From Ianthella basta (taxonomy: Eukaryota > Porifera > Demospongiae > Verongiida > Ianthellidae): DNA of 64,000 nucleotides. The number at the start of each line of letters is the position of its first letter. The first letter of the stretch is position 1. The stretch is from NCBI GenBank assembly GCA_964019415.1, contig OZ025885.1, forward strand, positions 3,260,672 through 3,324,671, read 5' to 3'. Below the pieces are notes generated by a model, which searched no databases, was not told the origin of the DNA, and worked only from the letters and a program-made list of their open reading frames with translations. A program made the translations under genes and the position numbers. Shown one piece after another: positions 36,629-47,207 of this stretch.

Positions 36629-37900
36629 TCAGGTCCCCTCTACGCATGGTTTCAATCGGTCAAAGTGAACAACCAAACGCTGTTTCCTTCCACGGGTATG
36701 TTGAATCCCGTAAGTGACATCAGACAACTGCTTCACAATGCGATAGGGCCCAGTCCAGGGGTGATGCAGCTTACGAGATTGCCCTTTTGGGACAACCACT
36801 GAGTGCAGCCAAACTAAACTGTCCCGCTCATAGGGCTCTCCGTGGATCTTGCGGTCATAGAAATCCTTCTGTCTGGATAACTTCAACTTGAAGTTCTTCC
36901 GCACCCTCTCATACGCAGAACCAAGCATCCTCTGCAGTGCAGCAGCATATTTACTTGCCGGCTGGGGAGTGATGTCCGACGTACCATATGTGAGTTCAAT
37001 TGGGAGGCGTGCCTGTCTTCCAAACATGAGGAAAATAGGCGAGTGTCCGGTTATTGGCTGCAGGCTGGTGTTGTAGGCCATGCATACTGCTCGTACATGT
37101 TCTTCCCATGTATCATGATGGGTGCCAACCATGGTAGACAGCATGCTCAGGAGGGTACGGTTGAACCGCTCTACGAGTCCATCAGTTTGAGAGTGATAGG
37201 GGGTTGTTCTTGTCTTCTTGATGTTCAGCAACCGACATACTTCAGCAAGAACTTGTGCTTCAAACTGGCGACCCTGGTCGGAATGGAGCTGCTCTGGTGG
37301 GGAGAATCGCAGGAACAACTCATTGGTCAAAGTCTTGGCCACGGTGGAAGCTTCTTGGTTCGGGATGGGGTAGGCTTCCATCCAACGTGTAAAGTAGTCA
37401 CCCGCTACCAACAGGTAAGAGTTCCCCTTAGGTGACTCGGGAAGTGGACCAAGGATGTCCACTGCCACCAATTGCATCGGGTAACCCACCGTGACTGGTT
37501 GCAATGGAGCCTTCCTCTTAGGGTGGGCAGACTTCTGGGTAATGCACTGCGAGCAAGTCCGACACCACTTCTGCACATTGTTGAAGTGCCCAGGCCAATA
37601 GTACCTCTCCTTGAGTTTAGCCAGCGTCTTGTCTTCACCAAGATGACCCGACATGGTACCTTCATGGACATCATGTAGGACTTCCTCCCTCAAGGCAGCG
37701 GGGGTTACCAACTGTAAATGAGAAGTGTTCCCATCATTGGACTCAAAACACTCTCCACAGTATGCCGTCCTGGACAATGAGTTGTCTCCATATCTGATGT
37801 AGCCGCCAATAACTGGGGCCATTGGCCAAGGACTCCGAAAGTGGTGGTTTATGACCACTGTCTTTCCCTCTGAGAATGGGTCCCACATCTGGATCAGCAA
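36629..37900 (-). CDS. Integrase region of pol
   Basis: 423-codon open frame. The N-terminal zinc domain is visible as HDVHEGTMSGH followed by WCRTCSQC. The catalytic core has the first Asp in AVDILGPLP, the second in LHSDQGRQFE and the Glu in GLVERFNRT. A C-terminal segment with a GPYRIV motif follows. It is in a different frame from the upstream RNase H part; a frameshift near 37750, at a conserved LWR-type motif, and a stop just upstream mean it would not be made as part of an intact polyprotein from this copy. Confidence 0.88.
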   Translation of the reverse strand: MLIQMWDPFSEGKTVVINHHFRSPWPMAPVIGGYIRYGDNSLSRTAYCGECFESNDGNTSHLQLVTPAALREEVLHDVHEGTMSGHLGEDKTLAKLKERYYWPGHFNNVQKWCRTCSQCITQKSAHPKRKAPLQPVTVGYPMQLVAVDILGPLPESPKGNSYLLVAGDYFTRWMEAYPIPNQEASTVAKTLTNELFLRFSPPEQLHSDQGRQFEAQVLAEVCRLLNIKKTRTTPYHSQTDGLVERFNRTLLSMLSTMVGTHHDTWEEHVRAVCMAYNTSLQPITGHSPIFLMFGRQARLPIELTYGTSDITPQPASKYAAALQRMLGSAYERVRKNFKLKLSRQKDFYDRKIHGEPYERDSLVWLHSVVVPKGQSRKLHHPWTGPYRIVKQLSDVTYGIQHTRGRKQRLVVHFDRLKPCVEGT

Positions 37901-37940
37901 GCTGTAAGTCCCTTAGTGAAACCTCAGATTGACCTCTGCA

Positions 37941-40292
37941 TTAGAGAGTAAGCACCAAGGAAGCAGCCTCTTCTGCGAACGGCGTCTGCAAGTGGGTCTC
38001 TTGGCCACATTGATGACAAGGCAACCTGGATAGAGCATCAGCATTAGAATGTCTCTTACCAGGTCTGTGGAGAACAGTAAAATCATACTCCTGCAACCTC
38101 TCCAGCCATCGGGCCTTGAACTTCCAGAGCCAGGTGAGGGAGCTGTGGTCCGTTCTCAATGTGAAGTGCGAACCCAACAGGTACGGGCGGAAGTGCTGCA
38201 CAAACGTGACTACAGCCAACAATTCTCATCTGGTGACACAATAGCGTCTCTCCTGTTTGGACAAGACCTGGCTAGCATAGGCGATGACCTGCTCCTGACC
38301 ATCCTGGACTTGTGAGAGCACAGCTCCCATTTCCACATCACTGGCGTCTGTGTCCAAGGTGAATGGTTGGTTGAAGTCAGGGAAGGCCAAGATCGGTGCA
38401 GATACTAACCTCTGGCGGAGCTCCTGGAAGGCTGATGCACATTCAGCACTCCAACGAAATGAGCATGACTTCTCGGTTAGCCGGTGTAGCGGTTTGGCAA
38501 TCTGTGCAAAATCCTGCACAAATCGCCGGTAGTAACTAGCCAATCCAAGAAACTGCTGCACTTCCCGGACTGACTGAGGTTCTGGCCAATTACTCACCTT
38601 CTCGGTTAGGGCTGGATTGGTTGCCACGCCTTGACCTGACACAATGTGTCCTAAGAATGCGACCTCCTTGCAAGCAAATGCGCATTTTGTAGGTTTCAGC
38701 TTAAGGTTGGCACTACGCAGACGGTCAAAAACCTCAGCTAGATTTCTCAAATGGTCCTCAAAGGTCTTACGAATCACAATGATGTCGTCCAGGTACACGA
38801 GGCAACTGCTCCACTGCAGTCCTGCCAAGACCGAGTCCATCAACCTTTGGAAGGTCGCTGGGGCATTGCATAAGCCAAAGGGCATGACATTAAACTCAAA
38901 GAGACCCTCTGGCGTACAAAAGGCAGTTTTGGGCTTGTCTGCCTCGTCCATCTCAACTTGCCAATAACCACTTAGCAGGTCTAGGGTGCTAAACCACTTA
39001 GCGCCAGCGAGAGTGTCAAGCGTATCATCTATCCTTGGAAGAGGGTATGCGTCTTTTCTGGTCACTGAGTTAAGCTCACGGTAGTCTACGCAAAACCTGA
39101 TACTCCCATCTTTTTTCTGCACTAGCACAATTGGGGAAGCCCAGGGACTCGTTGATGGCTTAATGATCCCCTTGCAGCGCATGTCCTGTAGCAATTGACT
39201 GACTTCTTGTCTACGGGCTGGGGGAATTCTCCTGATTCGTTGTCGGATAGGGCGGGCATCACCCGTGTTGATCTGGTGTTGCACCTGGGCGTTTCTGCCA
39301 AAATCATCAGGACTGCTAGCGAAAATGTCAGCGTAACTCTCTAAAAATGCATACAGTACCTCATGCTGCTCTGTTGTCAGTTGTTCCCCCACACGTTCCA
39401 CTCTGTGCCACAAGTCCCTCTCCAGTTCTCGTGAAACGCTGAGCACTCCGCGACATTCCTGATCTGAACACTCCACAACCTGGGAGGCCTCCACGGAGCT
39501 GGCTACAGCCACTCGACTGCCACTGTACAGAGTTACCTCTCCTTTTCCAGGGTTAAGGATGCGGACAGGAATCCCCTGCTGTGCTTGAGCAGTTACCACG
39601 GCTTGAGCTACTAGTACTGGAGATGAGACTGTCTCTCTCCCCTCCACTAACCAGATCCCACCCAGAACTGGACCCTCAGGGGTGGCCAGTACTTCCATCT
39701 CGCTCATGGCTGGGACCTTGGTCGTCACTGCAACACGCAATACTTTAGTAGGGCCAGGCATACACCTGCCTCCTGCCTTGTTTAACGGCACCTTACCCCC
39801 TGAAAAGCAGAGTTCACCAGCCCCAACAGCTAGTGTGCAATCATGGGCTTCCAAGAAATCTAACCCGAGCAACGCTTCAGTGGTGATGTTGCTCAAAACA
39901 AAAATGCGGTGATCAAAATGTGTACCCCCAATGTTTATGCGCAACTCACAGGAACCATGTGAATCCAGGTTGTCTCCATTCACACCAACAAACGTCTGGG
40001 TACTGGCTTCAAGGGGAGGTCCATTTGGGCAAATCCCCTCCCACGTGTCTTTCCTTAGGATAGTAAAAGCTGATCCAGTGTCAATCAGGAAGGAGACTCT
40101 TCCATTGTTGATAGTGGCGGCAACAAAATATGATGAATCGGAGACTGTAGAATATACAGTTGTCGGCGGAGGGCACTGCTTGGACATTTCCACTTCTCCC
40201 TTGAACGTAGGCCCCACTACGCCGAGGGTCGGCCGTTTCCCGGCAACTTCTTTGCTGCACATCCTCGAGCATAGTGCCCTTCCTTGCCACAC
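37941..40292 (-). pseudogene. Protease, reverse transcriptase and RNase H of pol (stop-interrupted)
   Basis: An aspartic protease motif DTGS lies at about residue 71 of the 40292 frame. The RT includes the YLDD active site at about 500-503. RNase H starts with an Asp in LDTDASD at about 647. A TGA at 38223-38225 interrupts the RNase H domain; the same frame continues to 37941, where a TAA ends it. The frame overlaps gag and lies in the -1 frame, consistent with expression by frameshifting at 40235-40241. Confidence 0.9.
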
Positions 40293-40984
40293 TTGTGGCA
40301 GACGACAGGGGCAGATGGATCTCTGGATTGGGGTTGACGGTCTCTTCGGGTTGCAGATGACTGAGTTTCCAGACGCTCGAGGCGTTCAAGGATGGTTGAC
40401 ATGGTCTCCAGCGAGGCATCTGGTCTTCCCCCAACTCGATCTACAGATGCTTCTTCCACCCGTGCTACACGCTGCTTTGGAAGCAGGTACGACTCTAGCT
40501 CAAGGGTAGCACTCACCGCGGCCGCTACTGTGGTAGGGTGTCGCTGTTTCACGGCAAAAGCAATCTGGGGATTGTCAATCTTACCCAGATACTGCTGTAG
40601 GGCCAGCAGCTGTCGAGCGTCTGTGCTCAAGGTGGGGAATGCCCGATCAGCTAACACTCTGAGTTCCTCGCCAAAATCGGCCCATCCCTCAGACTTGCTC
40701 TTCGTGCGCGTGTGAAACTCCGCCACGTACAAGGCACACTTGCTCTCTGGTTCAAAGCGTTCGCGCAGCGCCTTGACAGCCTCCTCGTAGTCTCCCTGCG
40801 CTGCCTCGGACAGCTGCTTAAATGCCCGTTGGGCCCGTCCTGTCAGGCGGACCTTCAGCCACAGTAGCTTCTGTTCAGGGGCCCACTTGTTCACCGCCGC
40901 GACGTTACCGAAGTGGTCAAGCCACTCATCCCAGTTCCCATCGCCTGCATACGCGTCAGGAAGGACAACTGGTTTCCCCGCCAT
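40217..40984 (-). CDS. Gag of the Ty3-type element
   Basis: 255 codons from the ATG at 40982-40984, chosen because upstream in-frame codons lie in the primer site and LTR. A helical capsid-like region with WDEWLDHF and W-A-P-E-Q motifs is followed by a CCHC zinc knuckle (CHKCGKEGHYARGC) near the C-terminus. It ends at the TAG at 40217-40219, in the overlap with pol. Confidence 0.9.
   Translation of the reverse strand: MAGKPVVLPDAYAGDGNWDEWLDHFGNVAAVNKWAPEQKLLWLKVRLTGRAQRAFKQLSEAAQGDYEEAVKALRERFEPESKCALYVAEFHTRTKSKSEGWADFGEELRVLADRAFPTLSTDARQLLALQQYLGKIDNPQIAFAVKQRHPTTVAAAVSATLELESYLLPKQRVARVEEASVDRVGGRPDASLETMSTILERLERLETQSSATRRDRQPQSRDPSAPVVCHKCGKEGHYARGCAAKKLPGNGRPSA
40235..40241 (-). promoter_or_regulatory. 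-1 ribosomal frameshift heptamer at the gag-pol overlap
   Basis: The minus strand reads G GGA AAC in the gag frame, a canonical X XXY YYZ slippery site, six codons before the gag stop. Slipping back one base enters the pol frame exactly. A small GC-rich stem (GCCGA/TCGGC) lies immediately downstream. Function is inferred from phase and position. Confidence 0.75.
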
Positions 40985-40996
40985 TCCTCCAAAAAT

Positions 40997-41012
40997 CCTG
41001 CCGACTACGCCA
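40997..41012 (-). promoter_or_regulatory. Primer binding site matching tRNA-Ser
   Basis: The minus strand reads TGGCGTAGTCGGCAGG two bases after the 5' LTR. This is complementary to the CCA-tailed 3' end of the eukaryotic tRNA-Ser type whose acceptor stem begins GTAGTCG. The match is from memory of the tRNA and covers at least 16 bases. Confidence 0.8.
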
Positions 41013-41014
41013 AT

Positions 41015-41288
41015 TGTAGAACGCTGTACAAATCGTTGGGGCTGGAGAACGGACGGGCATGCAACGAACACTTCGCAGGAACAAGTCAACAATCAATGAA
41101 GCAACAAGGTGAACCAAACCTGTGAGCACTACAGGGTCTCTGATCGTGACTGACTAAGGTGCAACAACAACCAGATGATCACAGAGTTCTAATCAGGTGT
41201 GGATACATAACTTTTTAAATTACAGATACACATGTACACAACACAATTGTCCACACACAGTTAATACAAGGGTCCACACAGTGTCACA
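41015..41288 (-). repeat. 5' LTR of the Ty3-type element
   Basis: 274 bp, the partner of 36056-36329. It is followed on the plus strand by the GTGG target duplication and then GTGG-TTTATAC spacer sequence, continuing segment C. Confidence 0.93.
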
Positions 41289-42102
41289 GTGGTTTATACA
41301 TGTCCCTTGATTCTGTCTGTCCATAGACACATGGTGTGTCGGTTACTGGGCAGTTTACAGAGATATGGTGGCTATTGAAGTTTCTTAAACAATTGTCCGC
41401 TAACAGGAAATGTATCTGCTGTCGTTCTTAACCCACTTTGTGATGCACTTGTTTCTGCTGTATAGATGACTGACTGTGTACTTGCCTCAAGGGAAACCTG
41501 AGAATAGCATGAATTCCTTCCAAAATGTGTGTGAATTCAGAATAAGACAATAACTACCTAATCATCACTCTGTATGGTCACTGATGGTACTAACACTATA
41601 TAGCTGTGACTAGGACGCCATGTGCATACACATGTACCTGCATGTGCATTTGCAGTTAGTCAGGACTGTCACGAAGCAACACATACAACATGCATGTGTA
41701 CACCACACGTTCTATTCCCATTTGCTGATGCATTCATATTGATTGCACTTCTATTTACAGTGTAAGCCAATAGGGTTGTCCATGCATAGTATACGTAGGA
41801 ATGTGACTGATGTAAGAGATATGTGCTGACTGGCAACCTCAGTGCCTGGGAGTGCAACTAGGAAATTGCCAACTGGACCGCTTACACTATGTCCATGATG
41901 TGCTGCGGTGTCAGCTGTGGTTTCTATGAATGGTCACACCATATATACCTGTGTATAGACTGGTATGATTGAGTTTGATGCTCTAGTGAGCATGTAATTG
42001 TACTACACTGGAAAAGCATGACATCAATGGGATACTCCAGAGTAAGAGGTGAATGTGACAGATGGCAACATCTAGACATACTGGTGAATGTATGGGATGC
42101 AG
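41289..42102. other. Segment C spacer after the Ty3-type insertion
   Basis: Continues the duplicated spacer matched at about 12213-13018 and 23755-24560. No gene is seen. Confidence 0.5.
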
Positions 42103-42119
42103 GTGTGTGTGTGTGTGTG
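42103..42119. repeat. Short (TG)n, segment C
   Basis: 17 bases of alternating GT at the locus that has about 50 and 119 TG units in segments A and B. The flanking sequence is the same. Confidence 0.9.
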
Positions 42120-42419
42120 AGCACAGACAATCTGAGAATATCATAACTACTGTGCCAAGGAAGGCAACTTACTGTCAGAGTGTACTACTGCACATTAGTA
42201 GGGTTATTAGTAGACACAAATGTGTAAATCACTAATGATCACTAATGATCAGTCCATTCCTTTCCTCAATGACTCCATCCACTAGTACAGGACATGTATG
42301 TGCCTGCGAGATACATTTCAGCCTTGAGGCTTGTACTGTCTCTGTAGCCCATTCTTGAACACTTAGTCACATATAGCTAAAATAACTAGAGTTGGTTGTT
42401 CTATGCTTTTAATTTTAAA

Positions 42420-43162
42420 TAGATCCAGTTGCCATGGTAACGTGTGTCTAAACGATGTTTCTAAACGTTGTAGACACACCAGCTGTTGTTTCGCATTGTG
42501 GTCTATTTCGTCCAGCTGTGGTCTAATTCAATGCGCGGCATTAGCGCCTATGCTCTAAATACCGAATTAGAGCATGGGCATGGCTTAGGCCCGTGATCTA
42601 TAGCAGAGAAAATGCAGCTGTGATAAGCAACAGTAGCTAACGCCACAACATACAATGCACAGGTCACCCGGCTCACTTATTTCGTCAAGAAACAGGAAGG
42701 AGCCACAATCCGGCTACTAACCAGAGCCAAGAAAGGAACTGGTTAGCTATGAGCTGGGAATAGGCTTTGGTTTAAGACACCACTCGGGAAACACTGTGGC
42801 TGATGTGACTGACAGTGAGTGGCTTACGCTTAGCTGATGCGCCGCATCCACTGTCGACCAGTAGGAAGTGTCCACTGCGAGATGAACAACCCAACTTGAG
42901 ACCCAAATCACATGACGTTTCTGCCACTGTCAGGAGTACGTAGCTAACTACGTCTGGAAGACGCATGATGATGCAGGGACGAGTAGGTAAACTAATTCGC
43001 TGCCGGCTCCTCACCCAATCATTTGGGATCTATAACACTTAAATGCTGACCAATTGGTGTCTCTGAAGATTTAGACCACTCGGCACTCTGGTGCTTCACA
43101 CCCTCGTGCCTCGTGCTCTAAATCTCAGAGACACCTCTTGGTCAGCATTTAACTATTACTTA
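42420..43162 (+). repeat. Dispersed ~740-bp element, direct copy C
   Basis: Same ends as the copy at 13441. The 112-bp near-palindrome is at 43040-43151. No coding frame is supported. Confidence 0.65.
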
Positions 43163-43836
43163 TAGTGTGGGTGGTGTTCAGGTTGGCCATAAATGACTGT
43201 ACACATTCTAAAATTCTTGTTAGGATCTTATTTAAAGTGGGAACCTTTAGCCAGAAGGCTGCTCTCCCTAGCACCCACAATATGCATACAAATGCACATG
43301 CAATTTAGTCAGTCACTTTGCATACACTGGCAGAGTCTGATAGCGGGGGGTGCTGTCACTGGTGGTCTGGCTGCCATGACCAAGGCTTGAGCCACCATAA
43401 TGTATGCCTCTTGAATCTTGCACCTTGCACTCTTAGCCTCCACACTCCCCATGATGGTAAACACTGACAGAGATCCCTAGTAACACCCAGCCTCTTGGAC
43501 TCTTTCTAACTTCTTGCACATTCATGCGTACACACCTTTTGATTCAATAACCAACAATCAATTGACTCTCATGCAACCCTATCAACATGTTCTATGGCAA
43601 TAAATGTCACAACCTGACTACACTTCAGGTGACAGCGGCAAATAGCACATGCATACATTAGATTACTGTGTGTGCCAGGTGTACGTACGTAGGTAGACAA
43701 CAGAGAATGACATAATGCTAAAATGCTCCAGTGTAGCTTGCCATTGCCTATGATTATCATACTCCTGCCACTTTAATGCACTGAGGCAGCAAACAGGAAT
43801 CTTCCATGGGCCACCATATACATTCACATGCTTACA

Positions 43837-45385
43837 CCATTGGCAGATCCCCCATTTCTAATAGCAGTGACACTCTAGGGTGCAGGGTTCCAACTCCAAA
43901 GAGCATCCGACATGCCCTCAGTTGTACCTTGTCCACAGCTTCTAGATTCCGAGAGCACTCCCAAATCTCAGCTCCATACAGCATGGAGGACTCCACCAGC
44001 GAACTCATTAGCTTCTTGAATGTCCCAATGCCTATATCTCCAACTTCTACTCTGCATGCACCACTGAAACCAAGCCCCCAAGGCCTTCTTCCCTGCCACT
44101 ACTTTGTCTTGTACCATCTCCTTAAGGCCCAAGTGCTCATCCACCACACACCCCAAGTACTTGTAACAGCTCGCTATTGGAATCTCCTCACCATCGATCA
44201 TGTATCTTATCTCATTTCTCATCACTTTCTTCTTTCTGATGTGCATGATACCACACTTGGCAACATTAATCCTGATCCCCCAATCGATCCTCACACCACT
44301 GCACAAGTACATCTAGACTCTTTCTTAATCCCTCTTCGTTTGAGGCCAACAAGGTGGTGTCATCTGCAAAGAGGAGACCTGGTATGGTGTCACCACCACA
44401 CTCCACACCACAGCTATCTTCCCTCAGTCTGGACACTACTCCATTTATGTAAAGGGAGAATAACAAGAGAAAGAGGACACAGCCCTGACGAAGACCAGCA
44501 TTGACCTGAAACTCCTCACTCTGTTCACCTCCCATTTTGACACGGCAGGTGGTCCCTCATAAAGGGCCTTCAAGAAATGCAAGAACTTGCCATTTATCCC
44601 CAACCCCTCGAGGCAACTCCACAATTTCCTCCTGTCCACTTTGTCATATGCCTTAGAGAAATCTATCTGTCTCAACAGCACCAACGTCAACACCTGGTCC
44701 CTGCACCCCCTCCGCTTCCTGAAGCCTCCTTGCTCATCTGCAATCAGACCTTCCTCTTCGGCTACACTTGACAGACGGTTGTTTAAAACCATACATAGGA
44801 CTTACTCACAGTAGAAGTCAGTGAGACTCCACGGAAGTCGTTCACGTCATACGCCCCCTTAGCCTGCTTCTTAGGTACTGGAACCACTAAGCTCTCCTTC
44901 CATACAGATGGGACAAGACCATACTCCCAGCAGACTTGGAACAGCATCAGCCAAACTCCAAGAAGACAGTCAGCCTTCATCATCTCTACAGCAATTCCAT
45001 CTTGCCCTGAAGCAGCATCCTTCCTCACTCTTTCCAATGCCCATTGCATTTCTTCTGCTGAGATAGGTGCGCAGAGGCGGTCACTGACGTCCAAGCTATC
45101 TTGCTTACCATGGGTTGACCCCTCAACTCCATTGCCCCCCTCTCCACAAGAGCTTTCATCCACACACCCCAGCAGTTTACTAAAATGATTGCACCATACG
45201 TCCATTGCTTCTTCATTACACCTTATGTTCCCTTCTGAATCAAGAACCTCCATCAAGTTACACTTTTTCTTAGTCTGGCTAATGTTCAGCTGCTTTATGG
45301 ACCTCCAAAACTTCTTTGGGCTTCCCAACTCTGCTTCAAGTTGACAGCGCTTCTGTGTTTGGAACGATCTCTTCACCCGCTTCAC
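43837..45385 (-). pseudogene. LINE reverse transcriptase (frameshifted)
   Basis: Pieces in three frames. These are an N-terminal part with SGQDGIAVEMM and PVPKK (44783-45385), a middle part with EQGGFRKRRGC and IDFSKAYDKVDR (44445-44792), and the catalytic LLFADDTTLLA with upstream GLRQGCVL (44266-44535). The last is followed by CYKYLGCVVDE (43968-44312). Motif order is that of a LINE RT. Not translatable as one protein. Confidence 0.87.
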
Positions 45386-45570
45386 TGCCTTTGAGTAGGA
45401 CTGTCTCGACTGGATATACTCTCTCCTGAAGGTCCTCTTCTCTGATCACCTGTGACAGCCTTCAGACCATCAATAATGCTCTGAATGAAATCAGTGTCAT
45501 TGGTCATGTACCCTTCCGGGACTACATACTTGGTTGACCTCCTCGGGCTATCACTACCCTTGCTAGAACC

Positions 45571-46420
45571 TCAGCATGAATCACTGACACACTTCCCTAC
45601 CACCAAGTCCCAAGCAAGAACAGAGTGGTCAGGCATACGGTATCCCTCTTTGTTGCAGCATAGAGCTGCCTCGTACTGGGACATAGTCTTTACCATGAAG
45701 TTAGTAATAGAATCCAGCTCCTCTGCAGGAACAAGGCAATAATCCACCACGGAGCAACCTCTACTTGAGATACATGTGAAATCATCCCTGCCTTTGCGTC
45801 CATTCACAAAACAAAGCCCTGCACTCAGCAAACACTCTACCAGCAATTCCCCTTGATCATTCTTCACCATATCCACACTGATTCTATCACTCACCCACTC
45901 CATATCACCATCCTTCAAGTTGCCCCATCTGGCATTAAAATCACCACGTACCACCAGGTGACCTTCCAGCTGAAACCTTTGAATCTGTTCAGTCAAAACT
46001 TGAAATCGTTCTTCAGTGTCTACTTCACAACTGGAGCCCACTGGTGGAAAGTAACACACGGCTACAAAAAAATCACATGGGACTCCTTGTTCTCAAACTT
46101 TACCCACAACACATCCTCAACTTCCACATCCACAATGACCACTGACCACCACTTGCACCAGAAGCACTTGACCAACACACCTACATCACCTGACCCTCTC
46201 ACTGCTTAAGCATGATCTGTTGTGCCCAAACCAACAATAGCCATCATAGTCCACCTTTTCATCATCCTTCAGCCATGTTTCCACCAAACATGCAACGTCT
46301 GGTTGAAAGAAGTTAATAACCTTGGCCCTGAAATCATTACTTTCCACAGACCTATCCTTCCCACCTCAACCTCCCTTGGCCCATCCAGCCACATTCCACC
46401 ATAACATAGACACCAGATCC
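45571..46420 (-). pseudogene. LINE APE-type endonuclease (frameshifted)
   Basis: The intact part 45571-46059 has RGDFNARWG, a SRGCSVVDY motif and a final MPDHSVL, the DNase I-like (EEP) signature residues. The N-terminal part continues to about 46420 in broken frames, with WWNVAG and VACLVETWL recognisable. Target-site nicking would be its family role. Confidence 0.83.
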
Positions 46421-46905
46421 TCACCAGCTGAGTTCACATTAGTACCCCCCCTAGCTGCACCACTACTCTCCCCATCACTCGAGCCATTGCCCCGCACTGC
46501 CTCCTGCTCCTCTGCTAACGACCTAGAACTCGCACCACCACTGACTCTAAAAAAGGTGCTTCCTTCTCAATTTTCCAGAAGTCACTATAGCTACCTCCAT
46601 CTACTAACTTCAACACACTCTCTTCCCCCAACACCCAAAACCATCACCTGAAACGTCCCTTATCACTCTTGAACACACATTTAACCTCAATTGAGGCAGC
46701 CTCAGGCACCCTGCTCACCAAAAATGCTTTGACATCCTCCTCTGTATCCTCTCACTTGGTTCCCCACAGCTTCTTTCTGCCCACAAACTGTTGTGCCTTT
46801 CCAGGAACACTCTTTCTTTCAGCCTGGGCTTTCTTGGGCACCACCTTGTTTCCCTTTCGCTGTGCCTCGGACGAGCGAGTTGGGCTTCCTGGGATTCTCC
46901 TTCTT

Positions 46906-47207
46906 GTGAGGTACTGAATGTTTCTTATCACCTGGTCCATCACGACTGCACTATACAAGTTGGTTGTCCTTATGGCTACAATTTCATGCAGTTGGATGGT
47001 GCACCTACCTGAGCACATTATTGTGTGCTCTGGTGTTGAGGCTGGCCATGAATGACTGTGCACATACTTAATTGGAATTTGAATCTTATTCATAATTTAG
47101 AGTATGGAAGCATTTAGCCACAAGGTCACTAGTTCAGGCACCCACAGTACACAGTGAAGGGACATTTAAGTTACACATCCACTGCATTTCTATTCCTGCA
47201 GTCCAAC
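46906..47207. other. Upstream region of gene 4
   Basis: About 46960-47150 is a diverged copy of sequence also found before gene 6 (about 60060-60180 and 60745-60830) and at 14215-14330. It ends in a splice acceptor (TATTCCTGCAG, to 47201) six bases before the gene 4 ATG. No gene is seen. Confidence 0.5.

Larger units (their letters stand above)
36056..41288 (-). mobile_element. Ty3-type LTR retrotransposon (5.2 kb, minus strand)
   Basis: The element is bounded by two 274-bp LTRs starting TGTAG and ending CACA. It is flanked by a 4-bp duplication GTGG (36052-36055 and 41289-41292). Order on the minus strand is LTR, tRNA-Ser primer site, gag, protease-RT-RNase H, integrase, LTR; integrase after RNase H is the Ty3 arrangement. 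No envelope gene is present. By eye the LTRs differ at about eight positions, so insertion is fairly recent. Two in-frame stops and a frameshift in pol make this copy defective. Segments A and B retain the empty site. Confidence 0.95.
43837..46905 (-). mobile_element. Degenerate non-LTR retrotransposon (LINE)
   Basis: The minus strand holds, in order, a charged ORF start region (about 46905-46430), an APE-type endonuclease, a reverse transcriptase and part of the RT-proximal C-terminus. Many frameshifts separate the pieces. The 3' boundary cuts into segment C sequence after CACATGCTTACA at 43836; the 5' boundary near 46905 is approximate. The C-terminal zinc-motif part missing here is of the type found at 32585-33170. 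Plus-strand frames across it are shadows. Confidence 0.85.

Noticed and set aside
43806-46651. Plus-strand frames across the LINE, some over 100 codons
   Set aside because: They lie opposite clear endonuclease and reverse transcriptase motifs and have Ser/Pro/Thr-rich composition typical of antisense reading.
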